Assembly (NCBI GenBank): GCA_015233565.1 | Contig: JADFXM010000016.1 | Coordinates: 83,356-147,355, forward strand | Length of the DNA stretch: 64,000 nt | Origin: Candidatus Rifleibacteriota bacterium | GTDB lineage: Bacteria; Muiribacteriota; Ozemobacteria; Ozemobacterales; Ozemobacteraceae | Direction: 5' to 3' | Position numbers and translations under genes: made by a program | Shown: in pieces, positions 1-10,194 of the stretch | How the letters are laid out: every line of letters starts with the position of its first letter | Numbering within the stretch: the first letter of the stretch is position 1 | Notes under the pieces: generated by a model | Databases searched by the model: none | Seen by the model: only the letters and a program-made list of their open reading frames with translations | Told to the model about the DNA's origin: nothing

Positions 1-2
1 TC

Positions 3-2006
3 GGTGTGAGCAATCCGGGGATAGAGTCTTATGAAGCATTTGTATACCCTGATTCCCACTACCCCACTGAACCACCAGCAAAAGTTAGAGCGAATTTGAC
101 AGTGGTAGACAGGGCAAATGGAGGCTACAACTTGGACATGCCTGTTCCCAATACGGGCGGAGACAGAATTTATGCCGGAGTTCACTGTCCTGGTTCTGGG
201 TATGAAGCCAAGAATGGATTCTGGGCATGGCGTGAAGAAGTTCACGAATGGGTAGCATCTTCTAACCCGTCAATTCCGTGGGTGAACCCATTCAATTCTC
301 GTTCCACTTTTCCAAATGTGTATATCAGTAATTGCAGTGTCAGAACGGATGTTATCATGACCAAAGGCTCTACCGCAGAAGGGCTACTCGGCTTTTATGC
401 CTACGATTCCAAACCTCCTGTGAGTTCAAAATTCGAATTGACAGGTCCGATGCCGGTTGGAGGACAACCTGTGGTAAATGTTCCTTTTAAAGTGACATTT
501 GTGGACAACCACCCTTACGGAGATAAACCATTCGAAGCTACCTTCTCAGGAGGTGGTGAAACCTATGTTGCAGGGAACAGACTTCCTTCCAATTATGAAC
601 AGAAAATGGATAATGTGAAGAATAATCTGGCAATTTATTATTATTATCCAACTATGAATTCTTTTAAATATTCTTTTGATAAAATTGAAGATCTTGCAGC
701 ACTTCCGCCACTCGAAAATTTAGTTTATAAAGATCAATCGCATCGGCAGCCTAATGCTGGTGGGGTAGGGGGCTTTGAAGTGACATACCTTAAACCGGAC
801 TGGTCCTGGAAAAAAGCTTCGATTGACCAGGCAAGTTTAAATATTCAAACCCAGATCATACAGGTAGAAGGAAAAGATGAGGGAATGCTTTGGACAGTGA
901 CTGGGAAAATGTCTTTTGATTCATCAGCTCAGGCGGCTCCCGCATATTTTGCGACCAATAAGGCTGATGGAACAGCCTTAGATGCTGATAAACAGATTTA
1001 CAGCGTTTCTTTCCCAAGTTCCGGGTTAACCAACTTCCCGCATGAGGGAATAACCAGCTCATTTGGAAATATTTTCAAAATTTATGCTGTTTTCAGTGAT
1101 TCAGCTGGAAATCTTTGTACAAATTACAATGAATTGTCAGCGAAACTTAACAGGAAAGATTCCAATCCGACCGAAGAAGTTCTTGGATATGATAACGGTT
1201 CGGCTTTTGTACCAGTAAAAACTGACGCGTCATATAATGCTAATCTTGTGGCGCAAGCTGATTCTTTAATTACTCCCAGCACCCGGGATGGCACCAGCAA
1301 CAATTTCTTCCTCCAGAAATATTCCTATTTTCCAATCAAGGATGGCGTAAACGATACTTCACTGCCTGAAACTGAAAAAGACAAGAATCGGCCAAGAATA
1401 CAAGTCATCGTTTGTGACACAAGAAATAATCGATACCATCTTCTTGGCTCAGAGATTCCCGATTCTCAGAGTTATCGATATGAATATTATAGTGAAAACG
1501 ACTGGCAGAATTTGTACAAAATTTTCTTCAATGATCCAAATGGTGCAGCACAGTTAATGGAAAAATATGATCCCGGTAATCCTTTGAAAAAACCTGCATT
1601 TGTCAGCCAACCACAGTCCAGATTTATGTTTTATATCAGAGCCTGGGATAACCTGATGACCTTCAAGCAACCTCATCAGGGGATCAACAAAATAAACGTT
1701 GAAATAAAGGATTTTTCAGCTACTCAGACTGAACTGGATCAAGCGGTTTCTGCTTGGGCGAACCTCTCTCCATTCGATTACACTAAAACAATCAACAGCC
1801 CTGTGGTTTGGCAATTCCGGGAGGCTAATACAGAACCAAATGGCAGTGGTGGATATCGTGAAATTGCTGGAAAAGAGTGCAGCTTGACCGTTAAAGCTGA
1901 GGATTTTACCGGCAATTCGCAAACGATGTTTGTAAAATTCGTTATTTTATCCACGGGAAATATCGATATCCGAACTCTTGAAGAAAAACGTCAGGGGACA
2001 AGGTAA
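3..2006 (+). CDS. Extracellular-type hypothetical protein, 5' end cut by window edge
   Basis: The reading frame is open from the first bases, and the first possible start (GTG at 6) has no ribosome-binding site or signal peptide behind it, so the true start is probably outside the window. The ~667 visible residues are rich in aromatic and polar residues, with many short beta-type stretches. The last ~100 residues (FYIRAWDN ... LTVKAEDFTGNSQTMFVKF) look like a terminal Ig-like or PKD-like beta-sandwich of the kind common in surface proteins. No catalytic motif is recognised. It ends with TAA about 190 bases before the next gene. A surface or periplasmic role is inference from composition only. 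Confidence 0.7.
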   Translation, partial: GVSNPGIESYEAFVYPDSHYPTEPPAKVRANLTVVDRANGGYNLDMPVPNTGGDRIYAGVHCPGSGYEAKNGFWAWREEVHEWVASSNPSIPWVNPFNSRSTFPNVYISNCSVRTDVIMTKGSTAEGLLGFYAYDSKPPVSSKFELTGPMPVGGQPVVNVPFKVTFVDNHPYGDKPFEATFSGGGETYVAGNRLPSNYEQKMDNVKNNLAIYYYYPTMNSFKYSFDKIEDLAALPPLENLVYKDQSHRQPNAGGVGGFEVTYLKPDWSWKKASIDQASLNIQTQIIQVEGKDEGMLWTVTGKMSFDSSAQAAPAYFATNKADGTALDADKQIYSVSFPSSGLTNFPHEGITSSFGNIFKIYAVFSDSAGNLCTNYNELSAKLNRKDSNPTEEVLGYDNGSAFVPVKTDASYNANLVAQADSLITPSTRDGTSNNFFLQKYSYFPIKDGVNDTSLPETEKDKNRPRIQVIVCDTRNNRYHLLGSEIPDSQSYRYEYYSENDWQNLYKIFFNDPNGAAQLMEKYDPGNPLKKPAFVSQPQSRFMFYIRAWDNLMTFKQPHQGINKINVEIKDFSATQTELDQAVSAWANLSPFDYTKTINSPVVWQFREANTEPNGSGGYREIAGKECSLTVKAEDFTGNSQTMFVKFVILSTGNIDIRTLEEKRQGTR

Positions 2007-2192
2007 GGAAATTCTTCTCCTCGCAAAGTTCAAATTTTGGAAAAACTTGCGTCAAATGTGAATGTGAGCACGAAAACATATACTTTGCAATTCTAAAGCA
2101 ATTAATGTAATCTGGGAAGAGTTCGATCATTACAAAACTCAACCTCTGTCTGCATTCATTGTAAAAATCCTATAAGCGAGGAATTTGAACAA

Positions 2193-4241
2193 ATGAAAAA
2201 AAAAGAGAGTTTCTTGCCGTTTAGTTTTAATTTTGCAAATTCAATAATACAAAAATTAGTTGTTCCTCATCAAAAGCCTTTCTCACAGATGATTTTTGGG
2301 GGGAATTTTTCCGATTCTCATCCCGGAAAGTCAATCATGCCTACAGTGAAAAATTTAGCAAACAATATTTGGATGATTTTGCCGGAATTTTGGGTTTCTG
2401 GGCTTCTATTTTTTCGGAAGATAGCTTTCTTGCTTTTTTTTGTGCTGATTATTTCTTCTGTAAATGCTCAGCCAGTTGTTGCCGGGCCATCAGCTACTAT
2501 GGACCCACTCTATGAGCAAGGAATGAAATTGTATGTAAAACGGGATTTTGCCGGAGCTGCTGCTTATCTTGATCAGTTTTGTATTCAGCACCCATCTCAA
2601 GGTGAAGCCAGGTATTACCTCTTCTATTGTTTGACTTCCCAAAAAAAGTTTGAGGAAGCCTTGAAACAAATCGAAATCCTGATCAGGCAATTTCCTGAAA
2701 ATCAGCAATACAAAGCCCTAAAAGTTGAAGCTGAAAGAATACTTTCACTGACTAAAACAATTCCGGGGAAAAAGCCCGAAAAGATTATACCTTCTGATCC
2801 GATTGAGAGTGCAATTGCTCAATTTCTTAATGGAGATTGGAAGGAGCGAAGTGATGCTATGGCGGTTCTTGGAAAATCAGCCGCAAAAGCTGTTGACCCT
2901 TTATTTTCAGCGCTTTTTGGTTTTCCAGAAAAATCTGAAAACCGCAGAAAACTTGAGAATATTCTGGCTGGTCTAAATGGTGATGGAGTTTCCGATAATA
3001 TTTTGTCCTACTCCAATGGAAAAGAAGCCTCCAAAAGAATTGTGGCGATAAATATTTTATGCCGAAGACATGACGAGAAACTCAATGAAATTCTTCTTAA
3101 ACTCTCTGGCGATCCACAAATTGAAGTGGCTAAAGTCGCAAAAAAAGCTCTGGAAGAATTGAACAAGCCTGTTTCCTCAATCTCAGGAGATGACCTTCCC
3201 GTTGCTTCATCTCCCACGGAAATTAAATCAAGAGAATTGTACAAGCAAGTCGTTGCCAAGTTGAAAGACAAACATTTTGATGAAGCCTACCGACTGTTTT
3301 TTGAATGTGCAGAACTGGACCCGATTTTTCTTGACGGACGGGCCGATGAGTTGATTGGCAGAGGCCTTGAATTCTACGAAAAAAGTCCCAAACCTGATGA
3401 ATTTCCTGCATTATTCTATCGACCTGCATATCTTTTCCTCGCCGGAAGATTTGACCAGGCCGAGAAAGGTTTAGAAATTGCACAGACTAAAACTACTGAT
3501 AAAACAGTTCTTGAGCAAATTGGATCCTTAACTAAAATGATTTCCGATAGAAAAATGCAGATTCAAAAGCAGGAAAAAGAATTTGCTAAAGTACTATCAA
3601 AAGATCAACAAATTTCACCCCCGGGAAAATCTGCCTCTGATTCTGAAAAAATTCCTGAAAACCTGACTAAATTACCTATTGGTATGAATCCTTATTCAAC
3701 ACTCCTGATGAGGTTGCCTCCAGCCCCGCCCAATTTCGCTCCTCCCGATGCAACCCTGCATGTGAAGATGCTGGAAAACCTCAAATCAGGCGATGCTATG
3801 GAAATGCGAGTTGCTGCATCTGCATTAGGAAATGTTGGATATACAACTCCGGAAATAGTAAAATCTTTGATAGATACATTTCAGGGAAATGATAAAATTT
3901 TGCAAATGAGAGCTCTTGAATCACTGGGAAAACATCGTGAAAACGCTTCCGATGCGGTTCCTGAAATTTTGAAACTTGTCGAAGAAAAAAAGGGACTTGT
4001 TAGAATGGCAGCATTGAATTCCTTGGGCGAAATCCAGGCATTTCCGGAGCAAGTTCTTCCGGTTTTGATAAAGTACTCTTCCGATTCAGATGACACTGCC
4101 GCTGGGGCCTCATTTAAAGCAATTCTTGGTTTCGGAAAGAAATCTATTTCCTTCCTGGAAGCCCTTTTAAAAGATGGTACTGATAAACAAAAGGAGATTG
4201 CAAAAAAAGCTTTGGAGATTATTCGCGCAGATGCTCAGTAA
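2193..4241 (+). CDS. Exported TPR/HEAT-repeat scaffold protein
   Basis: 682 residues. A hydrophobic segment (about residues 70-92, ending SSVNAQ) looks like a signal peptide or anchor, preceded by an atypically long leader. ATG 2337 (residue 49) is an alternative start that would give a more ordinary signal sequence; ATG 2193 has a GAGG box 11 bases upstream. After the leader come TPR-like helices (about 105-180, 'YEQGMKLYVKRDFAGAA'), HEAT-like repeats (about 205-330), another TPR-like block (about 345-450), a Lys/Glu-rich linker and a C-terminal HEAT domain (about 525-680). Such alpha-solenoids bind proteins and have no catalytic activity. The likely site is the periplasm or inner-membrane face; partner unknown. 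Confidence 0.75.
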   Translation: MKKKESFLPFSFNFANSIIQKLVVPHQKPFSQMIFGGNFSDSHPGKSIMPTVKNLANNIWMILPEFWVSGLLFFRKIAFLLFFVLIISSVNAQPVVAGPSATMDPLYEQGMKLYVKRDFAGAAAYLDQFCIQHPSQGEARYYLFYCLTSQKKFEEALKQIEILIRQFPENQQYKALKVEAERILSLTKTIPGKKPEKIIPSDPIESAIAQFLNGDWKERSDAMAVLGKSAAKAVDPLFSALFGFPEKSENRRKLENILAGLNGDGVSDNILSYSNGKEASKRIVAINILCRRHDEKLNEILLKLSGDPQIEVAKVAKKALEELNKPVSSISGDDLPVASSPTEIKSRELYKQVVAKLKDKHFDEAYRLFFECAELDPIFLDGRADELIGRGLEFYEKSPKPDEFPALFYRPAYLFLAGRFDQAEKGLEIAQTKTTDKTVLEQIGSLTKMISDRKMQIQKQEKEFAKVLSKDQQISPPGKSASDSEKIPENLTKLPIGMNPYSTLLMRLPPAPPNFAPPDATLHVKMLENLKSGDAMEMRVAASALGNVGYTTPEIVKSLIDTFQGNDKILQMRALESLGKHRENASDAVPEILKLVEEKKGLVRMAALNSLGEIQAFPEQVLPVLIKYSSDSDDTAAGASFKAILGFGKKSISFLEALLKDGTDKQKEIAKKALEIIRADAQ

Positions 4242-4374
4242 TTACCCCGTTAAGAGTAATTGGCATAAACAGATTTTTCCACTGCTTAAGAATACCTTGC
4301 ACGATTTAACTGGAAGTGCTAGTAATTTTCTATTAAATGGATGTAAGGATGAATTAACGAAAGGATGAAAATAT

Positions 4375-4728
4375 ATGGAATTTCAAGTTTGTGATTATGG
4401 TTTATACAAGGTTGTAATGCTCCTAGAGGGAATGGGAAAAGCCGAATTGGGTGAATTGGATGCAATTATCAAAGGGCAGATCCAAGCCGGAGCCCAGTAT
4501 TTGATACTTGATTTTAGCACCGTTCAAACTATTAACAGTGCTGCAATCGGTTCAATTATTCTGGGAAATTCGATTCTGAAAGCTCGTGGTGGAAGGTTGA
4601 TAATGGTTGGTTGTAATGAACTGATCAAGGGAGTCTTCAAATTGATCGGTTATCTTGAAAAGTTCACAATTGCAAACACGCTTCCCGAAGGGATTGAAAT
4701 GGCACAAAATGCCATTCTCAGAACATGA
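4375..4728 (+). CDS. STAS-domain anti-sigma-factor antagonist-like protein
   Basis: 117 residues, the usual length for a single STAS domain of the SpoIIAA/RsbV class. The central motif LILDFSTVQTINSAAIGSII contains the Asp-Phe/Ser region and the Ser (NSAAIG) that is phosphorylated in characterised family members. The C-terminal half (GGRLIMVGC ... FKLIGYLEKF) is also typical. These proteins are switches controlled by a serine kinase and a PP2C phosphatase, but neither is encoded nearby, so its partner must be elsewhere. AAAGG lies just upstream of ATG 4375. The family is clear; the pathway is not. Confidence 0.88.
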   Translation: MEFQVCDYGLYKVVMLLEGMGKAELGELDAIIKGQIQAGAQYLILDFSTVQTINSAAIGSIILGNSILKARGGRLIMVGCNELIKGVFKLIGYLEKFTIANTLPEGIEMAQNAILRT

Positions 4729-5049
4729 TTTAATGGTTGGCTCATCCTATAACCCTAAATCAATTCTGCTTAGCTCTATCGTTCCATTTTAACTTCTCTG
4801 CCGCTACTCAAAGTTTGAGTTAATAGTAATTTGCTTCCTCTCAAGGTTATTTTCCTTGAATTATACTAAAATTAGCATCATGTACAGTTTTAAAGAAGTT
4901 AAGTGGGACTGTGAAGTTAGTTAATATTCAATTCGTGGGCTCCGGAAATTAATTTATTCTGATTAGAGGGAAGCCATTTCCGGTTTGCAAAAACAAATTC
5001 TTGTTTGAGAAAAAAATCGCAACTAGCGTGATTGGTGAATTCTCTTTTG
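4729..5049. other. Intergenic region containing repeat F copy 1
   Basis: No gene is seen. The segment from about 4806 to 4916 matches 32657-32768 in inverted orientation (see repeat entries). A short inverted repeat (TCAAGG/CCTTGA) lies near 4841-4858 within it. The last part is the leader of the next gene. Confidence 0.6.
4806..4916 (+). repeat. Dispersed repeat F, copy 1
   Basis: About 110 bases align with the reverse complement of 32657-32768. Shared blocks include ATTAGCATCATGT, GTTTTAAAGA and GTGGGACTGT, plus a TTAATAGT-ATTTGCTT stretch at the left. No clear terminal inverted repeat or coding capacity. Possibly an old MITE-like element. Confidence 0.6.
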
Positions 5050-7569
5050 ATGAATGCCCCGAATTTATGCAATATTGTAAGAAGTTCTGGTATTAGTCGA
5101 ATGTTTCGTTCACCCATACTTTTTATTCTGATACTGGCTTTCGGAATTATTTTCTTTTCAATAGGAAAATTTCAGAACCAGGATGACTTGATCCCACGCC
5201 AGATGACCTACGGAAATTTCGATATCGAAGGTCACGATAGTTTTGTCAATCACCTTTTTACCGGCATTCCTGACCTTGCAAGGGCAAGAGTCTACCTTTT
5301 CGATGAAATACACTGGCATCCCCTGATAGCACTTCTCGGAGTAATATTTCCTTTGACCTTGTTTTGGGGGTTGTACAAAAATAGAGAATGCGCGATTTTG
5401 GGAATAAACCGCGTTTTGGCACAATGGACAGTCTTTGTTCTAGCAAGAATCGGTTTATTGCGAGCATCGGGTATTTTCCCAATTAAGAGGTCTTGTTTTG
5501 GAATTTTCCCATTCCTAAATTGTCAAGCGTGTGAAATGACGAGTGGGGCGTGTCCGATCGGGCTTTTGCAGAACCTACTTTCCAAGGGAATTTTTCCTTT
5601 CCATTTACTTGGGGTATTGATTTTTTCAGGTTTGATATTTGGGAAGTCGATTTGTGGGTGGTTCTGTCCATTTGGATTTATAAGCGATTTGTTTGATAAG
5701 ATTAGTTTGAAAAGATGGCGTTTGCCAAATTTTACAATTCTTAGATTTGTTACAATCTTGATAGTTGTTTTTGCACCAATTGCGTATTTCTGTATTGGAG
5801 TGAAGGAAAGAAATTTTTTCTGTGGAATTTTATGCGGTTCGGGAAAAATTTTGGGAATTTTTCCTTACTATTTAACATATGGAGCCCCTGCTTTTTTTTC
5901 CCTGGAAAGCTGGTTGGGAAGTAACTCTGTAATATTGTTTTTGCAAGTTGGCTTGACTTTATCCCTTCTCATTGCTATGCTTCTTGTTTCGGGACGGGTT
6001 TTTTGCCGGACGCTTTGCCCACTTGGTGCAATTTGGGGGGCTTTCAATTATGTCAGCCTCGCTGGGGTGAATCACGATTCTAAGAAATGTGGCTCCTGTG
6101 GGTTATGTGAAAAAGTTTGCCCGATGGGTGTATCGAAGAACTTTCAGGGTTTCTCTGACAGAACTTCCTGTCTGGCCTGCGGGCGATGCGTCGAAGTTTG
6201 CAACGGTGCGAGAAGTTTTCGAATGGGTCTTTCCGTAAGTAAAAAAGATGGGGGAGTAGATAAAATGAACTATCGCTCTGGATATGGAAGCTTTTTCAAT
6301 CAACTTCGAAGGGATGTATATCTCTTGATCCTTTCGCTAGCAGCAAAAACTCCTCTTGGAATGGCTCGTTACGCTTTTGAGCAGACTGGCTTTTACCGAA
6401 AGCATTATGGGCAACCTCCCGAGGATTTTACCGCACTCCCGATTGTAAGAAAGAAAGACCTTGGGCAAATTGATCCATACGAAATTTTGTCTGCGGAAAT
6501 GTCGAATTCTGTGACATTATATGGTGAAACGACCGGTTCAAGTGGGTTTCCCACTCCGGTTTTCTTTTCCGAAAGGGAATTTCACGCTGCAAGAATTTTT
6601 TCCTGCATAACTCCATTTGTTGGTGATTTGGAAGAAGTTCTTTCTGAAAATCGTGCTGTTATTAATGGGCTTACGTTTGGATTTACAATTGCTGGTACAA
6701 GCTTTGGAGACTTTCTACAGGCCAGGGGAGGAATGGTCGCCAACGTTGGAACTCGCTCGACTATCGCTACCCCTGAACGCATGGTAAGGGCTCTTTCTAG
6801 AATCAAGCCCTCGGTTTTGACTGGTACTCCAATTGATTTCCTGTCCTGGATGCGAATTCTGAAAGAAGATTATCCGCGCGAGTTCCCGATAGTTTTAGAG
6901 GAATTGAAAGTCCTTCTTTCCACTGCGGAACTTTGCAGCCAATCCCGCAGCAGAGCCATTCAAAAAGAATTTGGAGTTGTACATGTTGATATATATGCTT
7001 CGGTTGAAGGGTTTTTCGTTATTCCGTGCCCTTGCGGGGAGAAACACATCCTGCCAATTTACCATACCGAGCTTTTTGACGAAAAACTGAAATTCTTGGG
7101 TACCACTGGTGAAGGGCGATTTGCTTTCACAAATCTCGCCAAAAAAAGCACTCCTTTTGTCCGATATCTTCTTGATGATTTTGTCACTATCTATCCATCC
7201 AAATGTCAGTTCAAATTTTCCCGGTCAATCGAACCCCATGGAAGATGGGAATTAACGAGTGTAATCAATGGACGACGCTATGGAGTGCGGCATTTTGAGG
7301 AAGCTATTTTTCGACACGGTTTGTTTGGTGATTACAGAGTAGTAATACAGGATAGCAAGATTGAAGTGTTGGCTGAAGAATACGGAGAGCATGGCTCCAT
7401 AGATTCCATGATTGCCGGAATTTCCGACGAATTTGGCCTGAAAGCAGAAGTAAGGCTAGTTCCCTTCGGAACGATCACGAAATATAGAGAAATCAGACAA
7501 TCCAAACCGATTTTGAAGATAGAGGATCATAGAACGTCTTCCACCCAGGTTCTACCGGAATATCTATAA
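5050..7569 (+). CDS. Fusion: membrane polyferredoxin (NapH-like) + PaaK-like adenylate-forming domain
   Basis: 839 residues from ATG 5050 (TTG 5032 and ATG 5101 are alternatives). The N-terminal ~400 residues have several membrane helices and cysteine motifs of the NapH/NosR/PceC-type polyferredoxins: CQACEMTSGACP, CGWFCPFG, CRTLCPLG, then two 4Fe-4S clusters CGSCGLCEKVCP and CLACGRCVEVC. From about 6265 (residue 406) the protein becomes a phenylacetate-CoA-ligase-like domain: TGFYRKHYG, LPIVRKKDL, the ATP-binding loop YGETTGSSGFPTP, LTGTPIDFLSWM, and TPFVRYLLDDF. An in-frame ATG at 6265 is preceded by GGGGGAG at ideal spacing, so the second domain may also be made separately. Electron transfer is expected for the first part and acyl-adenylate formation for the second; substrate unknown. 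Only 18 bases separate it from the next gene. Confidence 0.8.
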   Translation: MNAPNLCNIVRSSGISRMFRSPILFILILAFGIIFFSIGKFQNQDDLIPRQMTYGNFDIEGHDSFVNHLFTGIPDLARARVYLFDEIHWHPLIALLGVIFPLTLFWGLYKNRECAILGINRVLAQWTVFVLARIGLLRASGIFPIKRSCFGIFPFLNCQACEMTSGACPIGLLQNLLSKGIFPFHLLGVLIFSGLIFGKSICGWFCPFGFISDLFDKISLKRWRLPNFTILRFVTILIVVFAPIAYFCIGVKERNFFCGILCGSGKILGIFPYYLTYGAPAFFSLESWLGSNSVILFLQVGLTLSLLIAMLLVSGRVFCRTLCPLGAIWGAFNYVSLAGVNHDSKKCGSCGLCEKVCPMGVSKNFQGFSDRTSCLACGRCVEVCNGARSFRMGLSVSKKDGGVDKMNYRSGYGSFFNQLRRDVYLLILSLAAKTPLGMARYAFEQTGFYRKHYGQPPEDFTALPIVRKKDLGQIDPYEILSAEMSNSVTLYGETTGSSGFPTPVFFSEREFHAARIFSCITPFVGDLEEVLSENRAVINGLTFGFTIAGTSFGDFLQARGGMVANVGTRSTIATPERMVRALSRIKPSVLTGTPIDFLSWMRILKEDYPREFPIVLEELKVLLSTAELCSQSRSRAIQKEFGVVHVDIYASVEGFFVIPCPCGEKHILPIYHTELFDEKLKFLGTTGEGRFAFTNLAKKSTPFVRYLLDDFVTIYPSKCQFKFSRSIEPHGRWELTSVINGRRYGVRHFEEAIFRHGLFGDYRVVIQDSKIEVLAEEYGEHGSIDSMIAGISDEFGLKAEVRLVPFGTITKYREIRQSKPILKIEDHRTSSTQVLPEYL

Positions 7570-7587
7570 ATAACGAGGAATGTTGAA

Positions 7588-10077
7588 ATGGATCAGGCAC
7601 CCAGGATTTGCCCAAAATGTGGACAAGCTAATTTTCCGATAGCAGAATTTTGCAGGCACTGTGGAGAACCGATGTTTGAGATGGGAACCCTTGCCCGCTC
7701 GACTTTCCTTCAAAGGACGGTTGGGCAACTGGTTGATGGGCTCTTTTGGATAATCGACGAGCTGATAAGGTGGTGGGAGATAGGGAAAATCACTTTTCGA
7801 TTGAAGGCCCTGCGAAAAAATCGGGCACGCTTGATGAAAACAATTAATGAATCCGGTTCAGAAGAAAGCAGGACAACTCCTGAGAAAGAAGCTCTTTTAA
7901 AAATTTCCGAAGATATTTCCAGACTTTCCAATCGGGAAGATTTTTTGCGCAAAAGAAGCTGGCAGATGACCCCGGAAGTTCTTCTGGCGGCAATCCTGAT
8001 TGTTTTTGTTTGTGGAATAATGTTCGTGAAGCCCCGAAACCAGGGATTGAAGATTGCACCCACTACAATTGTTTCAGTGGCGGGTGATATAAAAAATGTT
8101 GTTGAAATCCCAATTTTTGGAATGAACTCCGTGATTACTTCAGCAGGTTGGCTGGAGGACAGGTTTTTTGTCGGAGGTGACGGAGGAGTATTGGAAATAA
8201 ATTTGCGAACCCGTCAGGTTGCTCGGGTTGCTCCATTACCACCAACTTTTTTCTGCCGAAGTATCGTCCCGGAAAACGAAGGAAAAATTCTTTTATCTGG
8301 ATATGACGGAGTTTTTTCATTGGATTCAACCGGCTTGAAGCCAATTTATGATAAAGAAAGCTTCTCGGGCGCTTTGATCAATTGCCTGGCTCAAGTTAAA
8401 GGTGGCCATTTAATCGGAACTTTAGGTTCAGGGATTTTTTCCGCCCGTTTAGGAAAAATTTCAAACATCCTTTCGACCAATGGATTGGGGATACTTGGTT
8501 TCACTTGGTTTGAGGGAGAGTGTTGGGTTTTGCATGAAAAGGGTATTTTAAAAGGTTCGGGTTCGGAATTTTCTCAGGTATCGCTTCCTTCAATTGAAGG
8601 AAGAAGACTTTTTTCTATTTCCGCTTCAGATAAAGCGATATACATTGGTACTGACAATGGATTAATAGCTGGTTACCGGGAGGAAAAAAATTGGATTTGG
8701 TCCAATATTTCAGCCGAAGGGGTAGTTCCAAGAAAAATAAATGACATTCTCGTTGTAAATGGAGTGGTCCTTGTTTTGGCAGAGGAAGGGCTATTTCGAC
8801 TTTCCGGGACAAGTTTAAAGAAAATTTCTAACCCTGCTGGTGGAAAAATAATGTCAATAGGCAAGCAATGCCTTGGAATAGCAGGAAAAGATAAAGCTGT
8901 TTTTTACTTCTTTGGTGTTTCAGAAGCTCTTGCAGAGGCTATTTCGCCTCTGCCGGTCATTGGGTCTTTTACTATTCCCGCAACTCCGACAAATCCTTTG
9001 ATTCAAAAACAGCAAACTGCAGATATCCCCTCTGATCGAAAAACCCCTGATCAAATTCTGTCTCAATCTGTGACTCAATCTGCTGTTTCACCCTTGAACC
9101 CTACGGTTACTCAGTCTGATGCTCAGCTTCAACAGAAAAATATCTCTTCTTTCAACCTTCCCAACAATTCCTCAACTAATTCTCCAGTGAATTCCTCGAT
9201 CAATACTCCAGTTAATTCACTAACTTCCTCACAGCCGTCTTCAACCGGCCTTCCTTCTGTTTTATTTAATACATTCATTTCTTCTCTTGGATGGGGAGCT
9301 GGTTCCCTTTGGGTAGGAACTGCAAACGACGGATTATGGCGCTTAAACGGTGACAACTGGATAAACTATTCACGAAAGAATAACACACTTGGTGATGACC
9401 AGATCGTTTCTATTTTCGTGGTTAAGGGTCGTCCTTACTTCTATTCCTGGCTAATGGGATTATGTACTTTCGAAAACGAAAACATCAAAACCATTCTTTC
9501 ACCCAAAGATTCAACAGATTTACTTTCCCTCACGGGTGATTCCACTTCTCTCTTTTTTCTCTTCGAAGGCGGGATAATTAAACGCTTAAAAGATTCCGGA
9601 GAATTTGAAGAATTCGAGCGTGTTTCACCTGATTTTTCAAAGAATTCCCGCTTTCTTCATATCTTTGAAGGGAAAGCTTTTGTGGTTACCGACCAGGGAA
9701 TTGTTATGAAAAATCCACAGGGAAATTGGGTAGTGGCTACTTTTGAAAATCAAGTTCCGAAGCAGAAAGCTGTTTTTTCACTTTCCAATGGAACCAGTCA
9801 GATTTATACTGCTTTGAACGATGGGCGAATTTATATTTTCGAAAAGAATAAAATTGCATTTGGCGGAAAAATGGATAACTCGCCGAAATATTCCTGTTTC
9901 TCGAAGTCTCCAATATTTGGTGATGGAAACAAACTATATACAATTGAAAATAGAGCATTGAAGACGCTTTCGATAGGAAGTCCCATCTCTTTCTCATCTT
10001 TCGCGCATATTCCGGAGAAGAAAAAGGTTTTTTTTGCAAATTCCCAAGGTTTAAAGGATGTCCAGGTAGATTTTTAG
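7588..10077 (+). CDS. Zinc-ribbon, single-pass membrane protein with large beta-propeller domain
   Basis: 829 residues. The N-terminus is a zinc ribbon (CPKCGQANFPIAEFCRHCG, residues 7-25). A charged, coiled-coil-like segment (about 65-125) precedes one membrane helix (about 132-150, VLLAAILIVFVCGIMFV). The rest is beta-rich with repeated motifs such as VSIFVVKGRPYFYSW, IYIGTDNGLIAGY and LWVGTANDGLWRLNGDNW, resembling two-component-regulator or NHL-type propellers. It is interrupted by a Ser/Thr/Gln/Asn-rich linker (about 475-550). The zinc ribbon should face the cytoplasm and the propeller the periplasm. GAGGA lies upstream of ATG 7588. It probably shares a transcript with the polyferredoxin fusion; function unknown. 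Confidence 0.75.
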   Translation: MDQAPRICPKCGQANFPIAEFCRHCGEPMFEMGTLARSTFLQRTVGQLVDGLFWIIDELIRWWEIGKITFRLKALRKNRARLMKTINESGSEESRTTPEKEALLKISEDISRLSNREDFLRKRSWQMTPEVLLAAILIVFVCGIMFVKPRNQGLKIAPTTIVSVAGDIKNVVEIPIFGMNSVITSAGWLEDRFFVGGDGGVLEINLRTRQVARVAPLPPTFFCRSIVPENEGKILLSGYDGVFSLDSTGLKPIYDKESFSGALINCLAQVKGGHLIGTLGSGIFSARLGKISNILSTNGLGILGFTWFEGECWVLHEKGILKGSGSEFSQVSLPSIEGRRLFSISASDKAIYIGTDNGLIAGYREEKNWIWSNISAEGVVPRKINDILVVNGVVLVLAEEGLFRLSGTSLKKISNPAGGKIMSIGKQCLGIAGKDKAVFYFFGVSEALAEAISPLPVIGSFTIPATPTNPLIQKQQTADIPSDRKTPDQILSQSVTQSAVSPLNPTVTQSDAQLQQKNISSFNLPNNSSTNSPVNSSINTPVNSLTSSQPSSTGLPSVLFNTFISSLGWGAGSLWVGTANDGLWRLNGDNWINYSRKNNTLGDDQIVSIFVVKGRPYFYSWLMGLCTFENENIKTILSPKDSTDLLSLTGDSTSLFFLFEGGIIKRLKDSGEFEEFERVSPDFSKNSRFLHIFEGKAFVVTDQGIVMKNPQGNWVVATFENQVPKQKAVFSLSNGTSQIYTALNDGRIYIFEKNKIAFGGKMDNSPKYSCFSKSPIFGDGNKLYTIENRALKTLSIGSPISFSSFAHIPEKKKVFFANSQGLKDVQVDF

Positions 10078-10194
10078 TTTGAGCACAGCCACGTTTAACG
10101 CGTACCATTAATTTGAAAAAATCGGCCCACCAAATTTACAAAAAAAAGAGATTGTATGAAAATAGCTGAATTTACATTTTTGGAACTTGCCTCT

